NCBI GenBank assembly: GCA_965237765.1
Contig: OZ250157.1
Span: 1,922,001-1,986,000 of the forward strand
Length of the DNA: 64,000 bases
Direction of reading: 5' to 3'
Source of the DNA: WTGJ01 sp965237765
GTDB taxonomy: Bacteria > Chloroflexota > Anaerolineae > Aggregatilineales > Phototrophicaceae
Below the pieces are notes generated by a model. It did not search any database. It was not told the DNA's origin and saw only the letters and a list, made by a program, of their open reading frames with translations. The position numbers and the translations under genes were made by a program. Shown in pieces: positions 30,993 to 40,275 of this stretch (the stretch's first letter is position 1; each line of letters starts with the position of its first letter).

Positions 30993-32999
30993 TTATTCTC
31001 CGTCGCTGTCGCCCGCGCCCTCCGCTTCACCCTTCAAGTAGCGGTTCATCCATTCCAGCAGCGCTTCGTTTTGTGCGCGGCGAATTTGCGGCGGACCGGC
31101 AATGGAGCCCACATGCGGGCTACTCGGCAAACGCAGCATCTCCACCACGCAACCGTTATCTTTGAGCACGCTGTAGAATTGCTCAGATTGCTCAGGCGGG
31201 CAGCGCCAATCCGCTTCGCCCTGAACGAGCAGCGTCGGCGTTACGCAACGGTGCGCGTAGGTGATGGGCGAGCACTTGACGTAATTCTCCATGGCCTCGT
31301 GCGGTTTGCCGCCCATGAAGGTCGGCATCATCCGCCCGATATCACTCACGCTGTAAATCGTCATCAAATTGGTGACGGGGTTCTCGGGGACGGCAGCTTT
31401 GAAGCGGTCAGTTTGCCCGATCATCCAGCAGCTGCCATAGCCGCCGGCGGAGATGCCGCAGACGCCCAGACGCTCGGGATCAGCCCAATTCTCGGCGATG
31501 ACGTGGTCCAGCGCCAGCATCTGGTCTTCGTAATCCAGCGTGCCCCAGGCGGATTGAATGGATTGACCGAAGGCTTCGCCATAGCCAGAGGAGCCGTGGT
31601 AATTGACGAAGAGGACGGCATAACCGGCGCCAGCCAAGAGCTGGAAGTCAATGGAATAGATATTGCCGAAAGCGCCCCAGGGGCCGCCATGGATATAGAG
31701 CACAGTCGGGTAGGGCGCTTCGCCGCAGCCTGCCGGCGGCAACATGAGCCAGCATTCCACCGGGTCGTCCGCCGCGCCGGTGATGTGGAAATTCTGCACA
31801 CGAGCGGAGGCAATTTCGGCGAGCGGAGTGGCGTTAAGTTGAGTGAGCGCGCGTTTCGCCCCGCCTTCGCCATCCGCCCACATGAGTTGTGTGGGGTCGT
31901 GATGGCTGCTGGCGACATATAGCAGCTGCCGTTCGTCTATATCCGCGAGCATGGCCGAACGCTCATCCTCCGCGATGATGGCCTGGCAATCCATTGGGCC
32001 GCTCAGCGCGCAACGATAGACGCGCAGCTGGCCGCCATCTTGCACCTGGATGTACGCGCTCTGCCCCTCTGGCGTGACCATCAGCCCGCCGCCGAAAAAG
32101 GCCAGGGCCGGCATATCGCCTTGCAAGCCGCCACCGACCGAGCCGCTCAACTCGCTGCGCTGTTCAGGCGCGCCGCCAGAGAGATCGATGGTATAGAGTT
32201 GGTTCAGCGTACCGGGGATCTGGTCGGTCTGTTGGCCGATGAACGCGACGCGATCGCCATCCGGTAGCCAGGCGAACTGCATCGCCTGCCAGCCTTCCCA
32301 GAGGAGGTCGCGCGTTACGCCATCCAGATTCACGATGCGCAGGCCGGGCATGTAACGGCTTTCTGCGGGCGGGAAGGTGGCGGAATAGAGCAAAGCATCG
32401 CCCGCGGGCGTCCAACTCGGTTGCGTATTCATGTGGCCATCGTCCGTGAGTTGTCGTGGCTCGCCTCCATCGGCCGCGATGACATAGATGCTTTGAACGG
32501 CGCTATCCAGCATCCCCAACGAATCGAAACGATAGATCTGCCGCGTTACGCGATAGGGGGCGGCCGGCGACGGCAACTTTTCGGGGTCCGGGCCCGCGCT
32601 GAACGCCAATTGCGCGCCGTCTGGTGACCATTCTCCCGGCCCGCCAACGCCCTGCGCGAGCTTCGTCAATTGGCGCGCTTCGCCGCCATCGGGCGCGATG
32701 AGGTAGAGTTGCGGCGCGCCGGCGCGGGTGGAGACGAAAGAAATCTGCCGGCCATCGGGCGACCAGCGCGGCGAATGGTCGAAGTGGTCGCCGCTCGTCA
32801 GCGGGAATGCGATGTCATCTTCCAGGCTCTGCAGCCATAAATTGGCGTAGTCGGCACCTGCGCCATCGTTGCCGGTTGGGTCGGTGCGGGATACGACATA
32901 GACGACACACGTACCAGCGGGCGAAAGCCGCGCACCCTGCAGGAATTGCAAGCGGAAAGCGTCTTCAAGTTGGAAGCTGCGCACTGTCGCGTCGCTCAT
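30993..32999 (-). CDS. S9 family serine peptidase (acylaminoacyl-/prolyl oligopeptidase type)
   Basis: 668 residues. Residues ~20-390 are a TolB/WD-like beta-propeller with repeats such as HSPRWSPDGRQISFVSTR and GPGEWSPDGAQLAFS. Residues ~410-668 are an alpha/beta hydrolase with Ser517 (GISAGGYGS), Asp597 (EADWRCPP) and His629 (SSPHVGS). There is no signal peptide, so it is probably cytoplasmic, trimming short or N-acylated peptides. Single gene, convergent with the glycosylase gene and divergent from the kinase-like gene. Confidence 0.9.
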   Translation of the reverse strand: MSDATVRSFQLEDAFRLQFLQGARLSPAGTCVVYVVSRTDPTGNDGAGADYANLWLQSLEDDIAFPLTSGDHFDHSPRWSPDGRQISFVSTRAGAPQLYLIAPDGGEARQLTKLAQGVGGPGEWSPDGAQLAFSAGPDPEKLPSPAAPYRVTRQIYRFDSLGMLDSAVQSIYVIAADGGEPRQLTDDGHMNTQPSWTPAGDALLYSATFPPAESRYMPGLRIVNLDGVTRDLLWEGWQAMQFAWLPDGDRVAFIGQQTDQIPGTLNQLYTIDLSGGAPEQRSELSGSVGGGLQGDMPALAFFGGGLMVTPEGQSAYIQVQDGGQLRVYRCALSGPMDCQAIIAEDERSAMLADIDERQLLYVASSHHDPTQLMWADGEGGAKRALTQLNATPLAEIASARVQNFHITGAADDPVECWLMLPPAGCGEAPYPTVLYIHGGPWGAFGNIYSIDFQLLAGAGYAVLFVNYHGSSGYGEAFGQSIQSAWGTLDYEDQMLALDHVIAENWADPERLGVCGISAGGYGSCWMIGQTDRFKAAVPENPVTNLMTIYSVSDIGRMMPTFMGGKPHEAMENYVKCSPITYAHRCVTPTLLVQGEADWRCPPEQSEQFYSVLKDNGCVVEMLRLPSSPHVGSIAGPPQIRRAQNEALLEWMNRYLKGEAEGAGDSDGE

Positions 33000-33104
33000 G
33001 GGTAATCCCTTTGCTCCGAATGGCCCTAGTCACCACAATAGCGAATCGGCCGCTGGCGGGCAAACTTCGCTACACTGGTTGGTCGCGGTGTGGGGATGGG
33101 GCGA

Positions 33105-34199
33105 ATGGTTGCCGAATCGGCTGAGCGAGACCACGACGTCGGCGAAGTGCGCGCGGACGAGCGCCTCGACCAAGCGCGCCTGGCCGATTATCTGCGTGGG
33201 CGCCTGGAGGGAGCGGAGCGGCCGCTGCGCGTGCGCCAATTCCACGGCGGACGCGCCAATTTGACCTACCTGCTCGATTTTGGCGTCGCGCAGTACGTCA
33301 TGCGGCGGCCGCCTTTGGGGCCCGTGGCGCCATCCGCGCATGACATGCGCCGCGAATACAAGGTGCTATCCGTCCTGCATCGCGCTTACCCGCTCGCGCC
33401 GCGCGCCTATTTGCTGTGCACGGATGAAGGCGTGCTCGGCGCTGATTTTCTGGTGATGGAGCGTCGCTGCGGGCAGGTCGTGCGGCGGGAATTGCCGCCG
33501 GTGTATCAAGAGCAATTGGATGGGCCACAGCGCATGTCCGCTGCCCTGATCGCGGCGCTGGCTCAGCTGCAGGCGGTGGACTATGAGGCGCTCGGCCTCG
33601 ACGATCTGGGCCGGCCGGAAGGCTTTCTCGAACGGCAAGTTGCCGGGTGGTATCGGCGTTGGCGACGTGTGCTTTCGCTCGGCGAAGAAAGCCAGCTAGC
33701 GGATGAGCTACCTGGTGCCGCGATGGATGAATTGCAGGATTGGCTGGCGCGCGCGCGGCCCGTATCCGGCCCGCCAACGCTGGTGCATAACGATTTCAAG
33801 CTGGATAATGTGATGCTCGCGCAGAACGACCCCGGGCGTATCGTCGCCGTCTTCGATTGGGATATGTGTACGCTGGGTGACCCGCTCTCTGATGTCGGCG
33901 CGCTGTTGACATACTGGACGGAGGTTACCGACCCGCCGCAGCGCAGCTGCGGGCGGATGATGCCGATCGATGCGCGCTTCTGGCGGCGGGGAGAATTGCT
34001 GGCGCGCTACGCAGAATTGAGCGGACGTGATATTTCGCAGGCGCATTACTATCACGTGCTTGGCCTTTTTCGACTGGTGGTCATTGCCGCGCAGATCTAT
34101 ATCCGCTATCGGCTCGGACAGACGCGAGACGCGCGCTTCGCTGATTACGGCCCGCAAATGGGTGGTTGGGCGCGCGCGGCGCTGGCATTGATCAGCTGA
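33105..34199 (+). CDS. APH-like phosphotransferase (ACAD10/11 kinase type)
   Basis: About 364 residues; GTG 33090 and ATG 33096 are alternative starts, and 33105 is chosen for the GGGATGGGG upstream. Kinase motifs: FHGGRANLTYLLDFG (nucleotide loop), LVHNDFKLDNVML with catalytic Asp230, and VFDWDMCTLGDPLSDVG with metal-binding Asp251. It resembles the kinase domain of ACAD10/11, which phosphorylates 4-hydroxyacyl-CoAs, and more distantly aminoglycoside kinases. With acyl-CoA dehydrogenases in the window the acyl-CoA role is preferred; resistance is unlikely. Its stop is interlocked with the next gene (TGATG). Confidence 0.8.
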   Translation: MVAESAERDHDVGEVRADERLDQARLADYLRGRLEGAERPLRVRQFHGGRANLTYLLDFGVAQYVMRRPPLGPVAPSAHDMRREYKVLSVLHRAYPLAPRAYLLCTDEGVLGADFLVMERRCGQVVRRELPPVYQEQLDGPQRMSAALIAALAQLQAVDYEALGLDDLGRPEGFLERQVAGWYRRWRRVLSLGEESQLADELPGAAMDELQDWLARARPVSGPPTLVHNDFKLDNVMLAQNDPGRIVAVFDWDMCTLGDPLSDVGALLTYWTEVTDPPQRSCGRMMPIDARFWRRGELLARYAELSGRDISQAHYYHVLGLFRLVVIAAQIYIRYRLGQTRDARFADYGPQMGGWARAALALIS

Positions 34200-35608
34200 T
34201 GGACGCGCGATTGGTCGCTTTCGCGCAGGCCCTGCGCGCCGCCGGCGCCCGCGTTTCGCTGGCGGAAAGCGAGGATGCCGCCCGCGCCCTGGCCGCGCTG
34301 GGCGCGCTCGAACGAGAGCGAGTCCATCAGGCCCTGCGCGCTTGCTTGAGCAAATCCCGCCATGACCAGGCGCTCTTCGACGAATATTTCCCACTCTATT
34401 TCGGGGGCGACGAGCCACCGTTGCTACCGGCGAGCGAGGGTTTTACCGAAGAGGAATTGCGCCAATTGCAAGAGGCGTTGGCGCAAATGACCGCGATGGG
34501 TATGGATGGCCGCGAGAGCATCCGGCGCCGCCTAGAGCAATTACTGGAGCTGTTGTTGGCCGGGCAGCTTTTCGATGAGGAACAACTGCGAAGGCTGAGC
34601 GAGCGCGCCGGCCTCGCCAGCGCCGATGACCCGCGCCAGGGCTCCTGGTTCGCGCGGCGGATGAAACGGCAGGCGGGGCTCACGCGCCTGGAGGATTTGC
34701 TCGCGATGTTGTGGGATGCCCTCGAAGCGCAGGGGATGCCACTCGATACAGTCGATGAGTTGTTGACGCAGCTGGCGGAAAATGCTACTGGCCTGAACGA
34801 GCAACTGGCGCGCTATGTCGGTCGGCAGCTCTCTGAGCAAGCCATTGAGCGTCCCGCCGCGCCCGAAAACGAGTTGCTTGATCTGCCTTTTTGGCGTTTG
34901 CGGGAAGAGGAAGAAGCGCGGATCCGCGAAGCCATCCGCCGCCTGATCGCGCGGATCCGCAGCCGCGCCGCCCTGCGCCAGAAGCGCGCCCGCCGCGGCC
35001 AGCCCGATCCACGGCGCACCCTGCGCGCGAATATGCGCTATGGCGGCGTACCTTTTCTGATCGAGCGCCGCCGCAAGCAATTGCGGCCCTCGCTCGTCCT
35101 GCTTTGTGATGTGAGCACTTCCGTGCGCCATTGCGCCGAATTTTTGCTGACGATGATTTACGAATTGCAGGACCAGGTGCGCCGCACGCGCAGCTATGTG
35201 TACATTCATGACCTGCACGATATCAGCGAGACGCTCAACGCCGCGCCGCCGCGTCAAGCCTTGCGCCGGGTCCTGGCCGAGAACCGCCCCGGCTATTACA
35301 GCACCGATCTGGGGAATGGCCTGCGCCGCTTCCAGCGCGAACACATGCGCTGGTTGGATGCGCGCACGACTGTGATCTTCCTCGGCGATGGCCGCAACAA
35401 CTACAATGACCCGAATCTGGCCGCCATACGAGAGATGCGGCAGAAAGCGCGGCGTTTGTTCTGGTTCGTGCCCGAAAGCCGCCGCCAATGGGGCAGCGGC
35501 GATAGCGACATGTTGCTTTATGCCTCGCACGCCGACGCGGTTTATCCCGTGCAGACGCTGCGGCAATTGGCGCGGGCGGTCGATCGAATCCTGATCGATG
35601 GCCGTTGA
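34199..35608 (+). CDS. VWA domain protein, CoxE-like
   Basis: 469 residues from the ATG at 34199 (coupled TGATG). The N-terminal ~280 residues are helical and charged, with a strongly basic stretch (RIRSRAALRQKRARRGQPDP). The C-terminal VWA domain carries the metal site DVSTS with Asp304, then STDLGNGLRRFQ and the typical LGDGRNNY. CoxE-like proteins usually work with a MoxR-type AAA+ ATPase to insert metals or assemble enzymes; no MoxR gene is adjacent, so the partner must be elsewhere. Confidence 0.85.
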   Translation: MDARLVAFAQALRAAGARVSLAESEDAARALAALGALERERVHQALRACLSKSRHDQALFDEYFPLYFGGDEPPLLPASEGFTEEELRQLQEALAQMTAMGMDGRESIRRRLEQLLELLLAGQLFDEEQLRRLSERAGLASADDPRQGSWFARRMKRQAGLTRLEDLLAMLWDALEAQGMPLDTVDELLTQLAENATGLNEQLARYVGRQLSEQAIERPAAPENELLDLPFWRLREEEEARIREAIRRLIARIRSRAALRQKRARRGQPDPRRTLRANMRYGGVPFLIERRRKQLRPSLVLLCDVSTSVRHCAEFLLTMIYELQDQVRRTRSYVYIHDLHDISETLNAAPPRQALRRVLAENRPGYYSTDLGNGLRRFQREHMRWLDARTTVIFLGDGRNNYNDPNLAAIREMRQKARRLFWFVPESRRQWGSGDSDMLLYASHADAVYPVQTLRQLARAVDRILIDGR

Positions 35609-35624
35609 AACTTGAGGAGGCGGA

Positions 35625-36491
35625 ATGGATGAAGTGCGCATCGGCATCATCGGCGGCAGCGGTCTCTACCGGATGGAGGAGGTGGAGGCCGCAGGGCACG
35701 TCTCGTTGGAAACGCCTTATGGCCCGCCGAGCGACGAGCTGATCATCGCCAGGTTGCGCGGGAAACGGGTCGCCTTCCTACCACGGCACGGCCGTGGCCA
35801 CCGCCTCAGCCCCACACATGTGCCTTATCGGGCCAATATCCACGCGCTCAAGCAACTCGGCGTGCGTTTCATCCTAGCCGCCAACGCGTGCGGCTCACTG
35901 CGGGAAGATTACGCGCCGGGCCACTTGGCTATCCCGGACCAGATCATCGATTTCACGCAGGCACGCGCGCGTTCTTTTTTCACCGGCAGCTACATCGCGC
36001 ATATCGACGTGGCGGAGCCCTTTTCGCCAGAACTCACGCGCATCCTGGTTGTGGCAGGGCGGGATAACGGCGCGACGGTGCATGAAGGCGGCGCCTTCTT
36101 GATCGAAGAAGGGCCGCGTTTCGCCACGCGGGCTGAGAGCGAGCTCTTCCGCGCATGGGGTTGTAGCATCATCGGCATGACCTCGGCACCGGAAGCCTTC
36201 CTCGCGCGCGAAGCGGAGATCGCTTACGCTTGCGTCGCGCATATTACGGATTACGACGTCTGGCATGATCGCGAAGCGCCGGTGAACGCGGAGGAAGCAA
36301 TGAAAGTGGCCGCCGCCAATGTCGCGCGCGTTCAGGCGACACTCGCCGCTACGGTGGAGCGCATCGACGAGACGGCCGAGCTGTCGGCGCATTCGGCTTT
36401 GGCGCAGGCTCTAGTCGGCCCGCCGCGCCAGTTGCCGCCGGACGAAGCGGATCGGTTGCGTCTCTTGCTCGCCAAATATCACCGTGTGTGA
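35625..36491 (+). CDS. mtnP: S-methyl-5'-thioadenosine phosphorylase
   Basis: 288 residues. IGIIGGSGLYRMEEVE is the phosphate-binding start; LPRHGRGHRLSPTHVPYRAN, then AANACGSLREDYAPG and MTSAPEAFLAREAEI are characteristic of MTAP-like enzymes. It splits methylthioadenosine into adenine and methylthioribose-1-phosphate for methionine salvage. A strong GAGGAGG precedes the ATG. MtnA and other salvage genes are not in the window. Purine nucleoside phosphorylase activity is the main alternative. Confidence 0.92.
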   Translation: MDEVRIGIIGGSGLYRMEEVEAAGHVSLETPYGPPSDELIIARLRGKRVAFLPRHGRGHRLSPTHVPYRANIHALKQLGVRFILAANACGSLREDYAPGHLAIPDQIIDFTQARARSFFTGSYIAHIDVAEPFSPELTRILVVAGRDNGATVHEGGAFLIEEGPRFATRAESELFRAWGCSIIGMTSAPEAFLAREAEIAYACVAHITDYDVWHDREAPVNAEEAMKVAAANVARVQATLAATVERIDETAELSAHSALAQALVGPPRQLPPDEADRLRLLLAKYHRV

Positions 36492-36540
36492 GGGCAATAT
36501 GCGTTCGGGTGGCGATCGCGGCCAATTGGGGAGGCAGTAG

Positions 36541-38079
36541 ATGGCGCGGCCCGTTTTATTGATCGTGCGAGATGGCTGGGGATTGCGGCGGCGAGTGGAT
36601 GGTAACGCCATCGCCCTGGCGCATACACCCCAGCAGGACCGCTGGGAGGCGGAACGCGAGTGTTGTCTGCTCGATGCCAGTGGCGTGGCGGTCGGCCTGC
36701 CCGTGGGGCAAATGGGCAATTCCGAAGTGGGACACCTGAACCTCGGCGGCGGGCGCGTGGTCTGGCAAGAAAGCGCGCGCGTCAGCCTGGCCGCCGCCGA
36801 TGGTAGCCTCGCCGCTCACCCCGACCTACAGGCAAGCTTCGTCCAGCTGCGCGAAACGGGCGGCCGTCTGCACCTCATCGGCTTGCTCGGACCGGGCGGT
36901 GTGCACAACCTCGACGCGCACCTTTACGCCATATTGGCGGCGTGCGCGGCCGGCGGCATTGACCCCTTCCTGCACATCATCACCGATGGCCGCGATACCC
37001 CTCCACGCAGCGCCCTTCGATTCTGCCGGGAGTTGCAGCAACAACTCGAGGGTATCGGCGTGGGGCAGCCCTGTACGCTATCTGGGCGATATTACGCCAT
37101 GGATCGCGACCGGCGCTGGCCGCGCACGCGCCAGTATGTCGACGCCCTCGTCGGGCGAACTGGCGATCGCGCCGCCACAGCCGAAGACGCTATCCAGGGC
37201 GCCTACGACTCGGGGACGAACGATGAATTCATCCCGCCCGCCGTCCTGGCCGAAGGGACGGGTGGCGAATTGCGCGCGGGCGATGCCGTTCTGTTGTTGA
37301 ATTTCCGCGCTGACCGCATGCGCCAACTCGCGCGCGCGCTCACCGCCCCCGATAGTCTGCGCGCGGAAGCGGCTTTCGCGGATGTGGTGATGCCGCCGTT
37401 GCGCGTCCTCAGCATGACGCAATATGACGACAGCTTGCCCGCGCAGGTCTTGTTCCCGCAGGAAATTTTGCACGATACGCTGGCGGAAACGATCGCCGCC
37501 GCCGGCCTGCGCCAATTTCACGCCGCCGAAACGGAGAAGTACCCGCACGTAACCTATTTCTTCAATGGCCGAGCGGAGGCGCCATTCCCGGGTGAAGAGC
37601 GGCAGATCATTCCCTCGCCAGCGGTTGCCACTTACGATCAGCAACCACGAATGAGCGCAGAAGAATTGACAGAAGCGTTGCTCGCGCGCATCAAGCAGGT
37701 TGCGGATGACTTCACCCTCGTGAATTTCGCCAATCCCGATATGGTCGGCCACACTGGCGATTTGGCAGCGGCGGTGGCTGCGTGCGAATGCGTGGATGCC
37801 TGCGCCGGTCGGTTGGTGGCGGCGATGGCCGCGCGCGGTGGCGTCAGTATCGTTACCGCCGACCATGGTAACGCCGAGACGATGGTCGAGCCGCTAACGA
37901 GAGAGCCACATACCTACCACACGACCAACCCGGTCGAGTTGTTCGTGCTGAGTGCGGGGGAGATTTCACTCGCTCCGCGCGGCTCGCTCGCCGATGTCGC
38001 GCCCACGGTGCTCGATGTGCTGGGGCTGGCGGTGCCGGCGGTGATGACTGGACGTTCCTTGATATTTGGTGAGCGCTAG
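36541..38079 (+). CDS. gpmI: 2,3-bisphosphoglycerate-independent phosphoglycerate mutase
   Basis: 512 residues, the usual GpmI length. The metal site Asp11 is in IVRDGWGLR, the nucleophile Ser61 in GQMGNSEVGHLNLGGGR, then IITDGRDTPP, GRYYAMDRDRRW, NFRADRMRQL and TADHGNAETM. It interconverts 3- and 2-phosphoglycerate using manganese. GGGGAGG precedes the ATG. It follows mtnP by 49 bases in the same direction. Confidence 0.95.
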   Translation: MARPVLLIVRDGWGLRRRVDGNAIALAHTPQQDRWEAERECCLLDASGVAVGLPVGQMGNSEVGHLNLGGGRVVWQESARVSLAAADGSLAAHPDLQASFVQLRETGGRLHLIGLLGPGGVHNLDAHLYAILAACAAGGIDPFLHIITDGRDTPPRSALRFCRELQQQLEGIGVGQPCTLSGRYYAMDRDRRWPRTRQYVDALVGRTGDRAATAEDAIQGAYDSGTNDEFIPPAVLAEGTGGELRAGDAVLLLNFRADRMRQLARALTAPDSLRAEAAFADVVMPPLRVLSMTQYDDSLPAQVLFPQEILHDTLAETIAAAGLRQFHAAETEKYPHVTYFFNGRAEAPFPGEERQIIPSPAVATYDQQPRMSAEELTEALLARIKQVADDFTLVNFANPDMVGHTGDLAAAVAACECVDACAGRLVAAMAARGGVSIVTADHGNAETMVEPLTREPHTYHTTNPVELFVLSAGEISLAPRGSLADVAPTVLDVLGLAVPAVMTGRSLIFGER

Positions 38080-38101
38080 ATTGCGGCGAGGCAGTTCGGC
38101 T

Positions 38102-38818
38102 TCATGCTTCGACGAAATTGGCCGCCGCTTCGTCCAATAGCCAAACCAACTGGCCAGCCACAGGCTGGATGAGTTGCGCGGGGCATTGCAGCGGATCGGG
38201 CGCGCCGTGATGTACTTCCCAGAGCGCATCGGCTTTCTCGGCGCCGGTGATGAGGAAACAGATTTCGCGCGCATCGTTGATCGTCGAGGCGGTGAGCGTG
38301 ACGCGCGTCAGGCCATCTTGGCGGGGGGCGACGGTGACGGGCACGGTGGCGCGCAGGGCGGCGTCATTCGGGAAGAGCGAAGCGGTGTGCGCGTCCGCGC
38401 CCATGCCGAGCAATACGAAATCGAATTGGCGTTTGTGCCCAAAATAGGCATCCAGCGCGCGTGTATAGGTCTCGGCGGCGGTGGCGGGGAGCAATTCGCC
38501 TTCGATGCGATAGAGGTTATCTGGCGGGATAGGGATGTGGTCCAGCAGCGCGCGTTTGGCGGCGCCGTAATTGCTCGCTTCGTGCGATGGCGGCACGCAG
38601 CGCTCATCCACCCAAAATAGCTGTGTCCTGGCCCAATCGACGCGCGCCACGAAATCGCTCGCCAGTAGGCGATAGGCTGGCAGGGGTGTACTGCCGCCGG
38701 AAAGGGCCGCATTGAAGCGACCGCGGGCGGCGATGGCTCGCTCCGCCGCAGCGACGAAACGCTCGGCGGCGGCGCGGGCGGCCGCTTCCGCTTCGGGGTA
38801 GATGTGAATGGCGCTCAT
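38102..38818 (-). CDS. pgl: 6-phosphogluconolactonase
   Basis: 238 residues of the DevB/Pgl type: ALSGGSTPLPAYRLLA, FWVDERCVPPSHEASNYG and LLGMGADAHTASLFP are conserved. It hydrolyses 6-phosphogluconolactone after glucose-6-phosphate dehydrogenase. Last gene of the pentose-phosphate operon, overlapping zwf by four bases. Confidence 0.94.
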   Translation of the reverse strand: MSAIHIYPEAEAAARAAAERFVAAAERAIAARGRFNAALSGGSTPLPAYRLLASDFVARVDWARTQLFWVDERCVPPSHEASNYGAAKRALLDHIPIPPDNLYRIEGELLPATAAETYTRALDAYFGHKRQFDFVLLGMGADAHTASLFPNDAALRATVPVTVAPRQDGLTRVTLTASTINDAREICFLITGAEKADALWEVHHGAPDPLQCPAQLIQPVAGQLVWLLDEAAANFVEA

Positions 38819-40272
38819 TCTTCGGATTCTCCGGTGGTTTCGGGGTCTTCGATCTTGTACCAGCTAAAACCTGTGTCAGTGAGCAAGCGGTCGGCTTCGG
38901 CTGGGCCCCATGAATCGGTCTCATAGAAAGTCAACGCGGGCCCCTCGTTCGTTTCCCAGGCTTTCTGCAATGGGTCGACCAGGCGCCAGGATTCTTCGAT
39001 GCTATCGCTGCGGGAGAAGAGGCTGGCGTCACCCAGGATGACATCCAGCAAGAGGCGCTCGTAGGCTTCAGGGATGGGTTGTCCTTTGAAAGAAGTATCG
39101 TAATCGAAGGACATATCCACGATGCGACCTTCGCGGCTATCCGGCATCTTGGCCTGAAAGGCGAGTTGGATGCCTTCGTCCGGTTGGATGCGGAACATGA
39201 GCATGTTATCGACCGTATGGTCGTTGCCATGCAACTCGAACAACTGCAAGGGTGGGCGCCGAAAATGCAAGACGATCTGGCTCACTTTTTGGCGCAGGGC
39301 TTTACCGGAACGGATGAAGAAAGGCACGCCCTGCCAACGCCAATTGTCGATACTCAACTTGAGGGCGATGAAGGTCGGTGTTTGCGAGCGTTTGGCGATG
39401 CCCGTCGCGTTGCGGTAACCGATGTATTGGCCGCGCACGGTATCTTCCAACATAATGGGGCGAACGGATTTCAGCAGCTTCACGTTCTCGTTGCGCAGCG
39501 CGTCCGCTTCTAGGACGGCGGGCGGCTCCATCGCCACCATGGCCAACAGCTGCAGGAGGTGATTCTGGACCATATCGCGCAGGACACCATAACGGTCGTA
39601 ATAGTCGCCGCGGTGGCCGACATCGACGGATTCGGCGACGGTGATTTCCACGCTATCGATGTAGTTGCGGTTCCAGAGCGGCTCGAAGATGGTGTTGGCG
39701 AAGCGGAAGAAAAGGATATTTTGCGCCGTTTCTTTCCCCAGGTAATGGTCGATGCGGTAGATCTGCCATTCGTTCATAATGGAATGGATGTGTCTGTTCA
39801 GCTCGGCGGCGGAATCGTAATCATGGCCGAAGGGCTTTTCGATGACGACGCGGCGGAAGCCTTCTTCTTCGGTCATCATGCCATTCGCGCATAAGTTGCT
39901 GATGATCGGGATGAAAAGCACGGGCGAGATGGCCAGGTAATAGACGCGGTCTTGTTCGCCGGGCACTTTTTCCTGCAGGAATTCATTCAGTTTCGGGTAG
40001 AGGGTTTCATCCAGCACGTCCATTTTGAGGTAATGCAGGTGTTCGCTGAATTCGTCCCAGAGATCCTCATCGAAGCCATGCGTGGCAAAGCGCTCGATGC
40101 CGTCTTTCATGTGGTCACGGAATTCCTGTTCGCCGAGGTCGTGGTGGGCGATGCCGATGATGCTGATATCGGTGGTGAGGCGCTCTTTGCCGATGAGCGA
40201 ATAATAGGCGGGCACCAGTTTGCGCCAGGTGAGGTCGCCGGACGCGCCGAAGATGAGGATTACAGTGGACAT
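38815..40272 (-). CDS. zwf: Glucose-6-phosphate 1-dehydrogenase
   Basis: 485 residues. NADP loop IFGASGDLTWRKLVPAYY, EKPFGHD, and the active-site RIDHYLGKETAQN at ~173-185. It makes NADPH and 6-phosphogluconolactone. It is three bases from the 6-phosphogluconate dehydrogenase gene and overlaps pgl, so the oxidative branch is translated as a unit. Confidence 0.95.
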   Translation of the reverse strand: MSTVILIFGASGDLTWRKLVPAYYSLIGKERLTTDISIIGIAHHDLGEQEFRDHMKDGIERFATHGFDEDLWDEFSEHLHYLKMDVLDETLYPKLNEFLQEKVPGEQDRVYYLAISPVLFIPIISNLCANGMMTEEEGFRRVVIEKPFGHDYDSAAELNRHIHSIMNEWQIYRIDHYLGKETAQNILFFRFANTIFEPLWNRNYIDSVEITVAESVDVGHRGDYYDRYGVLRDMVQNHLLQLLAMVAMEPPAVLEADALRNENVKLLKSVRPIMLEDTVRGQYIGYRNATGIAKRSQTPTFIALKLSIDNWRWQGVPFFIRSGKALRQKVSQIVLHFRRPPLQLFELHGNDHTVDNMLMFRIQPDEGIQLAFQAKMPDSREGRIVDMSFDYDTSFKGQPIPEAYERLLLDVILGDASLFSRSDSIEESWRLVDPLQKAWETNEGPALTFYETDSWGPAEADRLLTDTGFSWYKIEDPETTGESEE

Positions 40273-40275
40273 CGC

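Noticed and set aside
34541..35650. Long open frame antisense to the VWA gene
   Set aside because: No domain; the real gene has MIDAS motifs and translational coupling.
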